DNA from: an uncultured Lachnospiraceae bacterium
Lineage (GTDB): Bacteria > Bacillota > Clostridia > Lachnospirales > Lachnospiraceae
NCBI GenBank assembly: GCA_934320845.1
Contig: CAKRFU010000002.1
Coordinates: 189,077-253,076 of the forward strand
Direction of reading: 5' to 3'
Length of the DNA: 64,000 nucleotides
The translations under genes were made by a program, and so were the position numbers. Each line of letters begins with the position of its first letter. The first letter of the stretch is position 1. The notes below the pieces were generated by a model. It ran no database searches. It was not told the origin of the DNA and saw nothing but the letters and a program-made list of their open reading frames with translations. Below are positions 24,172 to 33,350 of the stretch, in pieces.

Positions 24172-25467
24172 ATGGATTCTATGATGGGAATATTTTATGA
24201 GCAGAGTTCAAGGCTGATAAGTGAATTGAGAACTGACTTTTCTAATTATCAGGATAAGGAAAAGTATGGTCAGGAATTGATTCAGGAAGTATTTCGCGTC
24301 GTTCATACATTGAAAGCAGATGCTGCTATGATGCTTTTTGACGGAATTGCATACATAAGTAAGAAATTTGAAAATTTATTGTACTGTTTTAGAAATGGTC
24401 CGAAGGTTATTGAGGATACAAAGAGATTTGATAATGTACTTTGTGAATACATGAATTATGTTGAAAAGGAACTTACAAAGATACCGTCCGGAAAAGTGAT
24501 GAAAGAACCTCCTGAGCATATTGCCAAAGATATTGATGATTATGTCGTTAAACTTAAAGAGCAGTATGAACTTGTTGAGAACAATCTTATGAGAGAAAGC
24601 AATATATCCGGTTCATCAAAGAAAAAAACAAGGCAGATTTATTATATTCCCGGTAATGCAGCGTCGGCAGTGCCGGAAAAAAAGAGTGGCGAAAAAGAAG
24701 CAGAAACATCATTGGCAGAGACATATAAAAATGACACGGAAAGTGAAAACGGAGTGATTGTCATAAAAAAAGCTGAAGTTTCCAAAATGCGTTCAGCGGT
24801 AAAAGAACTGGACAAAATCGTTAATAAACTGCAAATCGGAGATGTTGTAAATGAGGATTTCATTAAAGAAATTGGTGAAGTTCAGGTGGAGTTGTCTGAT
24901 GTAACTGAAAAATTTACAAAAGGAGATTTCTCGGTTGTAGCGAAAAAAATGGAACTGCTTGTAGATGAAATGGCAGAGACATTGCATAAAAATATCAGGC
25001 TTTCTGTTAAAGGGCAAGAATGTATGATAGATAAAACAAAGCGTGACAAGATATCGACAGCACTTATCCATCTGATACGCAATTCTGCCGACCATGGGAT
25101 AGAGGATTTAGAAACAAGGGAAAAATTAGGAAAATCTCCTATGGGTCTTATCAAACTTGAATTTTCACAGACAGATGACAAAATAAAAATTACAGTAGAG
25201 GATGATGGTGCAGGTATAAACTCTGAAAAGGTGTTGTGTGCTGCAAGAAAAGCAGGAGTTATAAAAGATGAAAAGAAAGAGTATTCAAGACAGGATATAA
25301 TGAATCTTCTGCTTATTAATGGTGTGAGTACAACAAATGTACCAAATGATTATTCCGGAAGAGGAGTAGGAATGGATGTTATGAATCACAATATAAGAGA
25401 ATTAGGCGGAACTCTTAACATAATTTCAGAAGAGGGATTTGGTACAAAAATAGAAATAACGGTATAA
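24172..25467 (+). CDS. CheA-like HPt/histidine kinase without CheW domain
   Basis: A 431-residue protein. The N-terminal HPt domain has phospho-acceptor H45 in VVHTLKADAAM. A long variable linker follows, then a CheA-type ATPase at about 270-431 with N box HLIRNSADHGIED, G1 EDDGAGI and G2 GRGVGMDVM. The receptor-coupling CheW domain and a P2 domain are missing, so it is not an ordinary chemotaxis kinase. GGAGG lies upstream of the ATG. Position suggests it forms a phosphorelay with the two preceding proteins. Confidence 0.88.
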   Translation: MDSMMGIFYEQSSRLISELRTDFSNYQDKEKYGQELIQEVFRVVHTLKADAAMMLFDGIAYISKKFENLLYCFRNGPKVIEDTKRFDNVLCEYMNYVEKELTKIPSGKVMKEPPEHIAKDIDDYVVKLKEQYELVENNLMRESNISGSSKKKTRQIYYIPGNAASAVPEKKSGEKEAETSLAETYKNDTESENGVIVIKKAEVSKMRSAVKELDKIVNKLQIGDVVNEDFIKEIGEVQVELSDVTEKFTKGDFSVVAKKMELLVDEMAETLHKNIRLSVKGQECMIDKTKRDKISTALIHLIRNSADHGIEDLETREKLGKSPMGLIKLEFSQTDDKIKITVEDDGAGINSEKVLCAARKAGVIKDEKKEYSRQDIMNLLLINGVSTTNVPNDYSGRGVGMDVMNHNIRELGGTLNIISEEGFGTKIEITV

Positions 25468-25500
25468 ATAGATATAGGTATAAGAAATATAAACAGAACA

Positions 25501-25531
25501 AAAAAAGCTGTCCATTTATCGGACAGCCTTT
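25501..25531. terminator. Bidirectional terminator between the signalling cluster and veg
   Basis: Stem GCTGTCC (25507-25513) / GGACAGC (25521-25527) flanked by an A-run and T-rich sequence. Confidence 0.8.
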
Positions 25532-25539
25532 ATATCCTA

Positions 25540-25576
25540 AGTGTAATGTATCGAAATGTCAATGATACATTACACT
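25540..25576. repeat. 13-bp perfect inverted repeat downstream of veg
   Basis: AGTGTAATGTATC (25540-25552) and GATACATTACACT (25564-25576) are separated by 11 nt. There is no T-run next to it. It could be a protein-binding palindrome or an mRNA-end hairpin. Confidence 0.5.
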
Positions 25577-25591
25577 AAGTGCCTCAACAGT

Positions 25592-25831
25592 TTAAAGAAG
25601 CTGCATCTGGACATCTTTTGTAAGAACGTCAGTATAGCTGAAAGAAACTGTTTGTACTGTATCATCTAATTTGTTTTCAACTTCAACAAGGAAGATGCTT
25701 GGATAAGTCTCGCTGATAACACCCTCTGTAATGTCAATTTTGTGTCTTCCGCGGTTTGCACGGATTTTAACTCTGTTTCCGACATTCTTATCAACCGAAG
25801 ATTTTACTTTTTTAATATCTGCTTGACTCAT
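25592..25831 (-). CDS. veg: Veg family protein
   Basis: The 79-residue product matches the Veg family, with a small SH3-like beta-barrel and the motifs VGNRVKIRANRGRHKI and EGVISETYPSIFLVEV. In B. subtilis Veg is a small, highly transcribed protein that affects biofilm gene control through SinR. The ATG at 25831 follows AAAGGTACAGGTG. The promoter upstream is near consensus, as for the B. subtilis veg gene. Confidence 0.92.
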   Translation of the reverse strand: MSQADIKKVKSSVDKNVGNRVKIRANRGRHKIDITEGVISETYPSIFLVEVENKLDDTVQTVSFSYTDVLTKDVQMQLL

Positions 25832-25897
25832 GTTTCACCTGTACCTTTCAAAAATAGATTGCTTATAATTCAATCTGAACAAAATGCTACAAGAGAA

Positions 25898-25926
25898 ATT
25901 ATATCATAAAACTAGGAATAAGTCAA
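25898..25926 (-). promoter_or_regulatory. Strong sigma-A promoter of veg
   Basis: Minus strand TTGACT (25926-25921), 17 bp, TATAAT (25903-25898). Confidence 0.75.
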
Positions 25927-25947
25927 TTTGGGCACTTCCCGGCAGCA

Positions 25948-25976
25948 TTGACATATAGACAAAGTTAATATAACAT
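25948..25976 (+). promoter_or_regulatory. Candidate promoter of the exonuclease gene
   Basis: TTGACA (25948-25953), 17 bp, TAACAT (25971-25976). It faces away from the veg promoter 22 bp away. Confidence 0.4.
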
Positions 25977-26049
25977 AATTAAAGACTGAAAATTTAAGAT
26001 ATCAATTATTAATTATTCGTTGTACTAGATAAAAGCAGGAGGTGAAGTA

Positions 26050-26727
26050 TTGAAACATATAATGATAGACCTTGAGATGAATAAAATAAAAAAGCAGTAT
26101 AGGGAAGATAAAAAGCTCTCAAATGAATTGATTGAAATAGGTGCGGTAAAGATGGATGATGATTTTAATGAGGTTGACAGGTATCAGACATATGTAATGC
26201 CTGATTACGGAAAGATGGATGCGCACATAATAAAACTTACAGGGATAACTGATGATAAATTAGAGGGGGCACCGAGATTTAAAGAGGCCATGCGTGATTT
26301 TGAAAAATGGATAGGTGGAGGAGCAGTTACATTTTATTCATGGAGTCTTGCAGATATAAGACAGTTTCAAACAGAATCTTCGTTTAAAGAATATGAATCT
26401 GAAACACTAAGAAAGATGGAAAAAAATTGGATAGATTTTCAGGAAGAGTACAGCAGGCTTCTTGGGATAGACAAGAAAATAAGACTGAAACAGGCTGTAG
26501 CGTCGGCTGATTATGACTTCAAGGGGGCTGCACATACAGCACTTGCAGATGCGGTGAATACAGCGGAAATCCTTAAACTTTCTAAAAAGCCTGATGAGTT
26601 TGAACGTGTTATGAAACCAATCCTTGATCTTTTTAGAAAGGATGAAAGTGGCACGACACTTCTTGATATGTGTCCTGAATTTTTTGCAAAGGCATTGGAA
26701 AATGAAGAAATAAAAAAGAATGAATAG
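26050..26727 (+). CDS. DnaQ-family 3'-5' exonuclease
   Basis: The TTG at 26050 has AGGAGG 8 nt upstream; ATG at 26062 would remove the first beta strand. The 225-residue protein has the DEDDh exonuclease motifs: Exo I D7-L-E9 in MIDLEMN, Exo II near HIIKLTGIT, and Exo III AHTALADAVNTAEI with the His and Asp five apart. It is similar to the KapD/inhibitor-of-KinA type and to EPS-III-like proteins. The substrate may be DNA or RNA and cannot be told. The final codons lie in the terminator stem. Confidence 0.85.
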   Translation: MKHIMIDLEMNKIKKQYREDKKLSNELIEIGAVKMDDDFNEVDRYQTYVMPDYGKMDAHIIKLTGITDDKLEGAPRFKEAMRDFEKWIGGGAVTFYSWSLADIRQFQTESSFKEYESETLRKMEKNWIDFQEEYSRLLGIDKKIRLKQAVASADYDFKGAAHTALADAVNTAEILKLSKKPDEFERVMKPILDLFRKDESGTTLLDMCPEFFAKALENEEIKKNE

Positions 26728-26758
26728 ATGTTGAAAAGATATCTATTCATTCTTTTTT
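26716..26758 (+). terminator. Terminator after the exonuclease gene
   Basis: 13-bp stem AGAATGAATAGAT / ATCTATTCATTCT (26717-26729 with 26741-26753) followed by TTTTT; the stop codon is inside the stem. Confidence 0.88.
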
Positions 26759-26803
26759 ATGTTTATTGATACAATAATAAAATGTGCTATAAAATTATTT
26801 TAT

Positions 26804-28942
26804 TTAGCGCACAGTTATGCGTACACGTGCCTTCTTTCCGTTAAATGCTTTTAATGTAATTGTTGTTCTTCCACGTCTTTTGGCTTTAACTTTTCCTGAT
26901 GAACTTACTGTAGCAACAGATTTTCTTGATGAAAAGTATTTGATTTTTCGGCTATAGCAGCCTTTTGAAAATCTGACCTTTACTTTAAGAGAATGACCAC
27001 GGCGCATAGTTGCCTTTTTATAAGGGCGGCTTGATATACGCTTTGGAGCATTGTATACATTAACAGTATATGTTGCAATATTTCCGTCATTAGAAATAGC
27101 AGTTATTCGTGCACTTCCTTTTGAAAGTCCCTTTATTTTGCCGGAAGCCTGATTTACCGAAACAACCTTGTTGTTGCTGCTTTTGTAAGTTATTGTTGAA
27201 CTGTCAGTTTTGGTTGAAAGCTTTGCTTTTAATGTATAAGTTTCACCCTTACCAATCTTGACTATTTTTTTTGAAAATGAAACTTTTGTGTTTGTGGCTG
27301 CAATTCCATTTGATGTAAAAGCTTTTATTGGCAGATTGTTCATAACTCTGTTGTCTATAGTAGTGCAGTCGTACCATTTACTATCACCATTTACATAAAT
27401 AAAACTCTGTCCAGGTTTACTGTCATATGAATAAAGCACACCATCGACTGTTTCTGACTCACCCTCAAAAGGAATGTATGCTTCGTGCCCTGATGAAGAA
27501 ACATATTTATATGTAACTGTTACGGCAAATTTGCTTCCAGGTGTAAGTGTGCAGCTTGTAGGAAGCTTAACTGTATGGTATCCGCTGTAATCTGCTGTTC
27601 CTGATACCGTACATGAACTTGCAAGTGTACCGGTATCAGGAGTGTCGCCTGTAAGATTTTTATAAATCTTTATTGTATATTTCTGATTGTCGGTTATCGT
27701 GTAGAAAGATACAGCGTTTAAGGTTTCTTCAAATGATGAGCCGCTTGTGAATACATTGGCGCCTGTAACATCATTGCTTGTAAAAGCTGTACCATCAGAC
27801 CAGCCGTTACCATCATACTGATAGACATTTTCATAGTTGGCAGTAGATTCAACGGCCATTGTGTAAATATCCGACAATGATGGTTCCTCGTAAGAAACCC
27901 AGAAGTAACCGTTATCATTGTAATTTGTGCCGTAACTGTTAGCGATAAGCCATGCTCCGTTGGATGAAGGCCTGTTTTCTGCTTTAAAGTTATTTTTTGA
28001 ATAATTGTCATCCCAACCAATAAGAGTTACACAGTGGTTGGCAGCCTGAATAGCTGTTTTTCCGGTATACTTTGTCTGGTAGTAGGATTTACCGGAATTT
28101 GTTCCTGTCTCAAATCCGACAGAGTCGTAGTATAGAGAAATATTTAAAGCACCCTGATTCATAATTGCTTTTTTTATGGTATCTCTGCTGCTGTTGTCAA
28201 GGCAGTCTGCATTTTGAAGATGTGCGTATGAATTGTATCTAAGACTTTCACCGTTTGCTTCCATTGTTTTTATCATCTGCTGCTCATCAGAAAGAGTGTC
28301 AGCAGTAAACGGAGCAGCACTTTCATTTTCTGCACCTGACCAAGTTGCAAGTGTAAAAATTGCAGTTAGGGCATTTCCGCCTGCATCATATGCATTAAGG
28401 GTTTGTGAAACGCCCGATGGATTAAAAATGTTAGATGGCGGAGTTATGCCTGTGAGAGTGTTACCGTCACCGTACATGCTGCTTTGTGTATCTGTAATTG
28501 GATTGTATGTATACCAGGCAAGGTGGTTTTCAGAATAATCAGCCGTGTCAGCCGTATTTAATCCGTTTAGAATGGAGTTTGATTCCATAGCTTTGATTGC
28601 AGCAAATGCCCAGCAGCTTCCGGTTACTCCCTGATCCCTGATAGCTGTAGTCTGATTGTAATTTCTAAGGTCGTATGAAGATGGAATAGAGGTTGCTTCT
28701 TTTCTTTTTGAAGATGCAGAAGCGGAGGAGGTATCAAAATCTATTGCATTACCGTTTTCATCAACATATGAATAGCGTAAAAGTCCATCGTTATTTCCTG
28801 ACACTACTCTTGATACTACTGACATGTTATCAAGGGTATTCTTTTCCCTGGCAGAAACCGGAGAGACATAGCTTAAACCGGAAATCGCAATACCGGCTGC
28901 AAGAGCCGTGCAGAATATTTTGTTAATTTGATTGTTTTTCAT
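26804..28942 (-). CDS. Secreted papain-like (C1) cysteine protease with Ig-like repeats
   Basis: I start at 28942 (AAAGGA upstream), which gives a classical signal peptide ending near VSA; a further in-frame start at 29140 would bury it. The 712-residue protein has a propeptide-like stretch and then the papain core: oxyanion Gln and catalytic Cys in RDQGVTGSCWAFAA, His in NHCVTLIGWDD and Asn in ANSYG. A lectin-like beta domain follows. One clear Big_2-type Ig domain comes next (SSNNKVVSV...GKIKGLSKG), with a second degenerate one packed with Arg and Lys at the end. No sortase signal is visible. It is an extracellular or wall-bound protease; the basic tail may bind wall polymers. Confidence 0.9.
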   Translation of the reverse strand: MKNNQINKIFCTALAAGIAISGLSYVSPVSAREKNTLDNMSVVSRVVSGNNDGLLRYSYVDENGNAIDFDTSSASASSKRKEATSIPSSYDLRNYNQTTAIRDQGVTGSCWAFAAIKAMESNSILNGLNTADTADYSENHLAWYTYNPITDTQSSMYGDGNTLTGITPPSNIFNPSGVSQTLNAYDAGGNALTAIFTLATWSGAENESAAPFTADTLSDEQQMIKTMEANGESLRYNSYAHLQNADCLDNSSRDTIKKAIMNQGALNISLYYDSVGFETGTNSGKSYYQTKYTGKTAIQAANHCVTLIGWDDNYSKNNFKAENRPSSNGAWLIANSYGTNYNDNGYFWVSYEEPSLSDIYTMAVESTANYENVYQYDGNGWSDGTAFTSNDVTGANVFTSGSSFEETLNAVSFYTITDNQKYTIKIYKNLTGDTPDTGTLASSCTVSGTADYSGYHTVKLPTSCTLTPGSKFAVTVTYKYVSSSGHEAYIPFEGESETVDGVLYSYDSKPGQSFIYVNGDSKWYDCTTIDNRVMNNLPIKAFTSNGIAATNTKVSFSKKIVKIGKGETYTLKAKLSTKTDSSTITYKSSNNKVVSVNQASGKIKGLSKGSARITAISNDGNIATYTVNVYNAPKRISSRPYKKATMRRGHSLKVKVRFSKGCYSRKIKYFSSRKSVATVSSSGKVKAKRRGRTTITLKAFNGKKARVRITVR

Positions 28943-29182
28943 AATCTTTATCCTTTCATATAGATTGATAAAATTTTCGCTGCTGTTCACAGTAAAGAAA
29001 CAGTAGCAAATTTTTGAATACGCAAAAGTATCCTTATATAGGATAACAGAAATATCATAAATATTGTATAAAGATTTTGTGAAACTTCTGATATTCTCTA
29101 ATAAATGTTTCTTTTTTATGATATAGTAGCATTGTGGCAAAAAAATTGCGAATTAAAAACAGGAAAGGACAAGGTATAGAAA

Positions 29183-30310
29183 TTGGAAGAGAATAGTAGG
29201 GAATTGAGGAAAAAAATATGCGTTCATCTTTTAGTGTGTCTGTGTGCGGTACTTGCGGTGGTTTTTGTTGTTCCTCCGCTTTTTAAACTGTTTTTGCCAT
29301 TGATTGTAGCATGGCTTATAGCGATGCTGGCAAATCCTTTGGTACATTTTTTGGAAAATAAGATAAAGATAATGCGGAAACACGGTACAGTTATAGTTAT
29401 AGTCGTTGTACTTGCACTTATATGTGCTGCAATTTATGGAATTATTTGTTTTATAGCTGTCCAGGTGAGTTCACTTATAGGAGAACTTCCGGAACTGTAT
29501 CAGTCGGTAGTGGCAAATCTTCAAAGTGCAATGAGCAGTCTGCATGATAAATTTAATATAATTCCAGCCGACATACAGAGTATGTTTGGAAAGAGAAATA
29601 TGCAGCTTAACGAATATATAATGACAGCACTTAAATCATTAAAATCAAGTCCTGTGTCAACAGTAGGAAATGTGGCAAGTTCACTTATTGACTTTTTTGT
29701 GCTTCTTATATTAACACTGATGATGACATACTTTTTTGTGGCAGACCACGATAAAATTAAGGAGGCAGTAGCAAAACATACTCCGGACTCAATAAAAAGA
29801 GGATGGCAGATGATAAAAGATATTATTGTCAAGGCGATTGGCGGATATTTGAAAGCATGTTTTCAGATAATGATAGTTATATTTGTCATATTGTTTATTA
29901 TATTCCTGCTTATGGGACAAAAGTATGCTGCGCTTATTGCGTTTATTACGGCATTTCTTGATTTCCTGCCTTTTGTAGGTACCGGAACAGTTCTTACACC
30001 GTGGGCGATATATTGTGTAATTACCGGTGATTATTCATCTGCATTGATTCTGGTTGGAGCATATTTTATAACATTGTTTGTACACAGAATTTTGGAGCCT
30101 AAACTTATAGGTGACAGTGTCGGTATGAGTCCATTTCTTACGCTTATATCAATGTTTATTTTCTACAGGCTTATCGGAATGCTTGGACTCATAATTGGAA
30201 TACCGGTAGGAATGGTGCTTCAGGCGTTTTACGAGGGCGGAGTGTTTGACAATACGATTCGTGGAATAAAAATTCTTGTAAGAGACATAAATCAATATAG
30301 AAAATTTTAA
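29183..30310 (+). CDS. AI-2E family membrane protein, YtvI-like
   Basis: A 375-residue integral membrane protein with about seven to eight helices, the family motif in which a Pro-rich loop occurs (FLDFLPFVGTGTVLTPWA), and HRILEPKLIGDSVGMSPFLTL. YtvI is the sporulation-associated AI-2E family member in Firmicutes; other members are transporters or Na+/H+ antiporters. TTG at 29183 is the start, with AAGG 8 nt before it. The gene stands alone and divergent from the protease. A sporulation role is inference from family and genome context. Confidence 0.85.
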   Translation: MEENSRELRKKICVHLLVCLCAVLAVVFVVPPLFKLFLPLIVAWLIAMLANPLVHFLENKIKIMRKHGTVIVIVVVLALICAAIYGIICFIAVQVSSLIGELPELYQSVVANLQSAMSSLHDKFNIIPADIQSMFGKRNMQLNEYIMTALKSLKSSPVSTVGNVASSLIDFFVLLILTLMMTYFFVADHDKIKEAVAKHTPDSIKRGWQMIKDIIVKAIGGYLKACFQIMIVIFVILFIIFLLMGQKYAALIAFITAFLDFLPFVGTGTVLTPWAIYCVITGDYSSALILVGAYFITLFVHRILEPKLIGDSVGMSPFLTLISMFIFYRLIGMLGLIIGIPVGMVLQAFYEGGVFDNTIRGIKILVRDINQYRKF

Positions 30311-30316
30311 ATAAAT

Positions 30317-30352
30317 AATGGAGATTGCCGGGTGAGAGCAATCTCCATTTTG
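30317..30352. terminator. Bidirectional terminator between ytvI-like and VanZ genes
   Basis: Stem AATGGAGATTGC (30317-30328) / GCAATCTCCATT (30338-30349), flanked by A/T runs on both strands. Confidence 0.88.
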
Positions 30353-30368
30353 AATATTAAAGTAATTA

Positions 30369-31235
30369 TTAAAAATGATATTTTTTCTGCTGTGCTCTGC
30401 TTATCATAAAATCACGGGCTGCAATTGTCTGAAAAGCGGAATTCATAATGTGGAATAGAATAACTCCTATAAGTATACCAATGATTGAAAATACACAGTC
30501 ATCGATATCGGCACGACCGAGATTTGTAGAGTATTGTATAAATTCAAGTGCAGCAGGAAAAAGGATGTATATGATTATTCTTAAAACAAAGTTTAATTTG
30601 CGGAGAGCAACACGTATCATGTATCCAAAAGGAATACCGAGACAAATAAGCTCAGCTGCATATAAAATAAAATCATAAAGAGGTTTGCCTGCTTTTAAAG
30701 TCTGCTCTATATAACTCGCCGTTGCCATAAAAGGTACGAAATTGTGTGCACCAAATGCAAGTTTGTGATAAGGTGGAACAATAGGTGTAATAAAATATTG
30801 TTTTACTATTACAAAAATGTATATAAAAGTGAAGAAAATGCACATTCGATTGAAAAATTTATGGTATCCGTCAAAACGGGGACCTCTGTCAAAAAGGTCA
30901 CGCAATGTACAATATAAAAACGGTACAAGCCAGTTTATGAGAACAAGGCATGGAAGCCAAAAATCAAAAGTAATCCATGCATTCGGTTGTATAAGATAAA
31001 TCACTATTGCAAAAATGAGAGTTGTGACAGTCATACTTGCTGCATGCAGAAAATTGTAGTCATAATTCAAAGATGACTCCAAAAAGAAATGCGCCAGCAG
31101 TATAGCCGATACAGCGGTAAATATAACAGATACATAATGCATAGGCACAATATAGTAAAGGCACATTGTTGTGATAAGTGAAAGCAGGCTGAGTAAGAGT
31201 ACAAGACTGCTTATGTTTACGGTTCTTTTGTTCAT
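30369..31235 (-). CDS. VanZ-like family membrane protein
   Basis: The 288-residue product has about seven membrane helices. The C-terminal half is VanZ-like, with the conserved pattern FPAALEFIQYSTNLGRADIDDCVFSIIG, where Glu, Gln, Arg and Asp are typical. Named after a protein giving low-level teicoplanin resistance, the family's biochemical role is unknown. The ATG at 31235 has GAGGA before it; starts eight codons upstream are weaker. Confidence 0.85.
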   Translation of the reverse strand: MNKRTVNISSLVLLLSLLSLITTMCLYYIVPMHYVSVIFTAVSAILLAHFFLESSLNYDYNFLHAASMTVTTLIFAIVIYLIQPNAWITFDFWLPCLVLINWLVPFLYCTLRDLFDRGPRFDGYHKFFNRMCIFFTFIYIFVIVKQYFITPIVPPYHKLAFGAHNFVPFMATASYIEQTLKAGKPLYDFILYAAELICLGIPFGYMIRVALRKLNFVLRIIIYILFPAALEFIQYSTNLGRADIDDCVFSIIGILIGVILFHIMNSAFQTIAARDFMISRAQQKKYHF

Positions 31236-31312
31236 AGTAATCCTCATTTCCGCACACATAATTTTATGATTTTTATTAATTTAGCCGGTGTGCTTGACTA
31301 AACCTCCTTATA

Positions 31313-31340
31313 ATAATAATCTGAAAAAAAAATAAGTCAA
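31313..31340 (-). promoter_or_regulatory. Candidate promoter of the VanZ gene
   Basis: Minus strand TTGACT (31340-31335), 16 bp, TATTAT (31318-31313). Confidence 0.5.
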
Positions 31341-31378
31341 TATAAAATGGAAAAAGTTGTATGACATCTTATATTAAA

Positions 31379-31407
31379 TTGCGATATTTCAAATAATGTG
31401 ATATTAT
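31379..31407 (+). promoter_or_regulatory. Candidate promoter of the cyclic-di-GMP operon
   Basis: TTGCGA (31379-31384), 17 bp, TATTAT (31402-31407). Confidence 0.5.
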
Positions 31408-31478
31408 AAGAATAGTATTAAGGAGAAGAATTGATTTTTACATATTTTGGACAAGAGAAAAAAAAGAGGCACGTGATT

Positions 31479-33350
31479 ATGAAGACAAAGAGAAGATTTA
31501 ATTTTAGAAAAGTATGCTATCTTATGCTTGTTCTCTCAGTTTTAAGCGGCATTTCAATGAGCTATTGCTTCGGAAATGAATTGAAAGAAAATAATGTAAA
31601 AAATGCCAAAAAGATAGTTAAGAGCAGTGCATGTGTAGGAAGATCATACTTTGAGGAAATTATTAAAGAGAGGATTACAGGACTTGAATTACTTGCAGGA
31701 AGACTTTCAAATACTGATGTAAGTAATAGGAGTGAGATGTCATTGGTATGCAAAAATCTTGAAAGATATTTTGATGATATTTCACTTGTGGATACAAATG
31801 GAGTGAGGCTTTATGGCAATTGTGTCTATAAGGAGATATCCGGGGGTGAGGGTTATGAGAAGGCACTTTCAGGAAAATCTAATATTGCAACGGAAGTTAC
31901 ACTAAACTATACAGGCAATGATGAATTATGTTTTTTTGTACCGGTGAAATCAAGGGGGACGGTGCAGTCAGTGCTTGTGGGTTCCATGCTTCTTGAAAAT
32001 ATGAGTAACAAATTATATAATTCAGGACTGTCGAAAGATGGATATGTTGTCATATTGTCGGAGAGTGGCGAAATTATTTCAGCAACGAGGGATGTATGTG
32101 ACATAGGACTTGAATCAGATACAAACTTTTTTTCATATTTAAATGAAAGCAGTATTTTTGACGGATATGACAGTCAGAAAGTGAGAAGTAGGATAAAAGA
32201 TAATTCTGAGACAGATTTTCAATACCGATACAACAAAAAAAATTATGTGATTACGACGATTCCGGTAAGTGTAAACGGATGGTCATTTGCTTATATATCT
32301 AAAGGAAGAAACAGGAAAATATCTGACATAGTGATCACAAGCAAATGCATGAATTATCTTAGGCTGTTATGTGTTGAACTGCTCATTATCATGGTGATGC
32401 TTATATATGCAGCAAGGAGCAGACAGAGGCTGATAAAGATACAGGAAACATATGACGCTGTAAGCAGCATAGACAAGACAATGATATTTGAATATACGTT
32501 TTCTCCAAAACGTTTTGCACTTAAAGATAAATTTGAGAATATCATTGACAAAGACATGAAACCCTTGATGGGAGAGGCAGTGTATGACGTATATGAATAT
32601 ATACATCCGGATGATTTGTCTATCAGAAGAAAACTAAGAAAGTTCTTTGAGAGTAAGGAAACATTCTTTACTTCGGAGGTAAGAATAAAAGGTAAAAACG
32701 GGGAGTATGACTGGTACAGAGTCTCAGGCTGTTTGGAGAGAGAAAAAAACGGTTCGCCTAGATATTTTGCAGGCAAACTTACTGATGCATCAAAGCAGAT
32801 AACTATGGAGAAAAATCTTGTCCAGCGTGCAGAAAAGGATATGCTGACAGGAGTATTAAATAAAAAGACCATGGAAGAAAAGATGAGTAATCTTCTTGCA
32901 GAAAAGATGGCTGACAGATACTACATTTTCTATATGGTTGATTTAGATAACTTTAAAAATGTAAATGATACATTAGGTCATATATACGGCGATAAGGCGA
33001 TTGCTGATACGGGTACCGAACTGACTAAGATATTTAAAAATCAGGCGCTTATAGGACGACTTGGCGGTGATGAATTTGCTGTCTGTTCAAGTTATGATGC
33101 GTTTGACGAGGAGAGCCTTAAAAATTATATCATAAAGAAAGCAGAGCAGATTAAGGAGGCAAACAGACGCAGTTATACGGATGGTGCAAATGTTGTAAAT
33201 ATAACAAGCAGTATAGGGATTTCAGTTGCACCTGTAGACGGAACTGACTTTGAAATTGTGTATAAAAAAGCGGATTCTGCATTATATCAGTCAAAGAAAA
33301 CAGGAAAAGACCGTTATACATTATTTAATGGAGAGTTGTGGAAGAGATGA
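31479..33350 (+). CDS. Membrane diguanylate cyclase: dCache, PAS, GGDEF
   Basis: I take ATG 31479 (AGAGG upstream); a TTG at 31431 with AAGGAG is possible. The 623-residue protein has a membrane helix at about 11-28, an extracytoplasmic dCache-like sensor to about 285, a second helix, a PAS domain around 330-430 (YIHPDD, GEYDWYRV) and a GGDEF domain with intact LGGDEF at about 529-533. Active enzymes make cyclic di-GMP from two GTP. The upstream RxxD inhibitory site is absent (KNQALIGRL), so product inhibition may be lost. It shares a 4-bp overlap with the next gene. Confidence 0.9.
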   Translation: MKTKRRFNFRKVCYLMLVLSVLSGISMSYCFGNELKENNVKNAKKIVKSSACVGRSYFEEIIKERITGLELLAGRLSNTDVSNRSEMSLVCKNLERYFDDISLVDTNGVRLYGNCVYKEISGGEGYEKALSGKSNIATEVTLNYTGNDELCFFVPVKSRGTVQSVLVGSMLLENMSNKLYNSGLSKDGYVVILSESGEIISATRDVCDIGLESDTNFFSYLNESSIFDGYDSQKVRSRIKDNSETDFQYRYNKKNYVITTIPVSVNGWSFAYISKGRNRKISDIVITSKCMNYLRLLCVELLIIMVMLIYAARSRQRLIKIQETYDAVSSIDKTMIFEYTFSPKRFALKDKFENIIDKDMKPLMGEAVYDVYEYIHPDDLSIRRKLRKFFESKETFFTSEVRIKGKNGEYDWYRVSGCLEREKNGSPRYFAGKLTDASKQITMEKNLVQRAEKDMLTGVLNKKTMEEKMSNLLAEKMADRYYIFYMVDLDNFKNVNDTLGHIYGDKAIADTGTELTKIFKNQALIGRLGGDEFAVCSSYDAFDEESLKNYIIKKAEQIKEANRRSYTDGANVVNITSSIGISVAPVDGTDFEIVYKKADSALYQSKKTGKDRYTLFNGELWKR

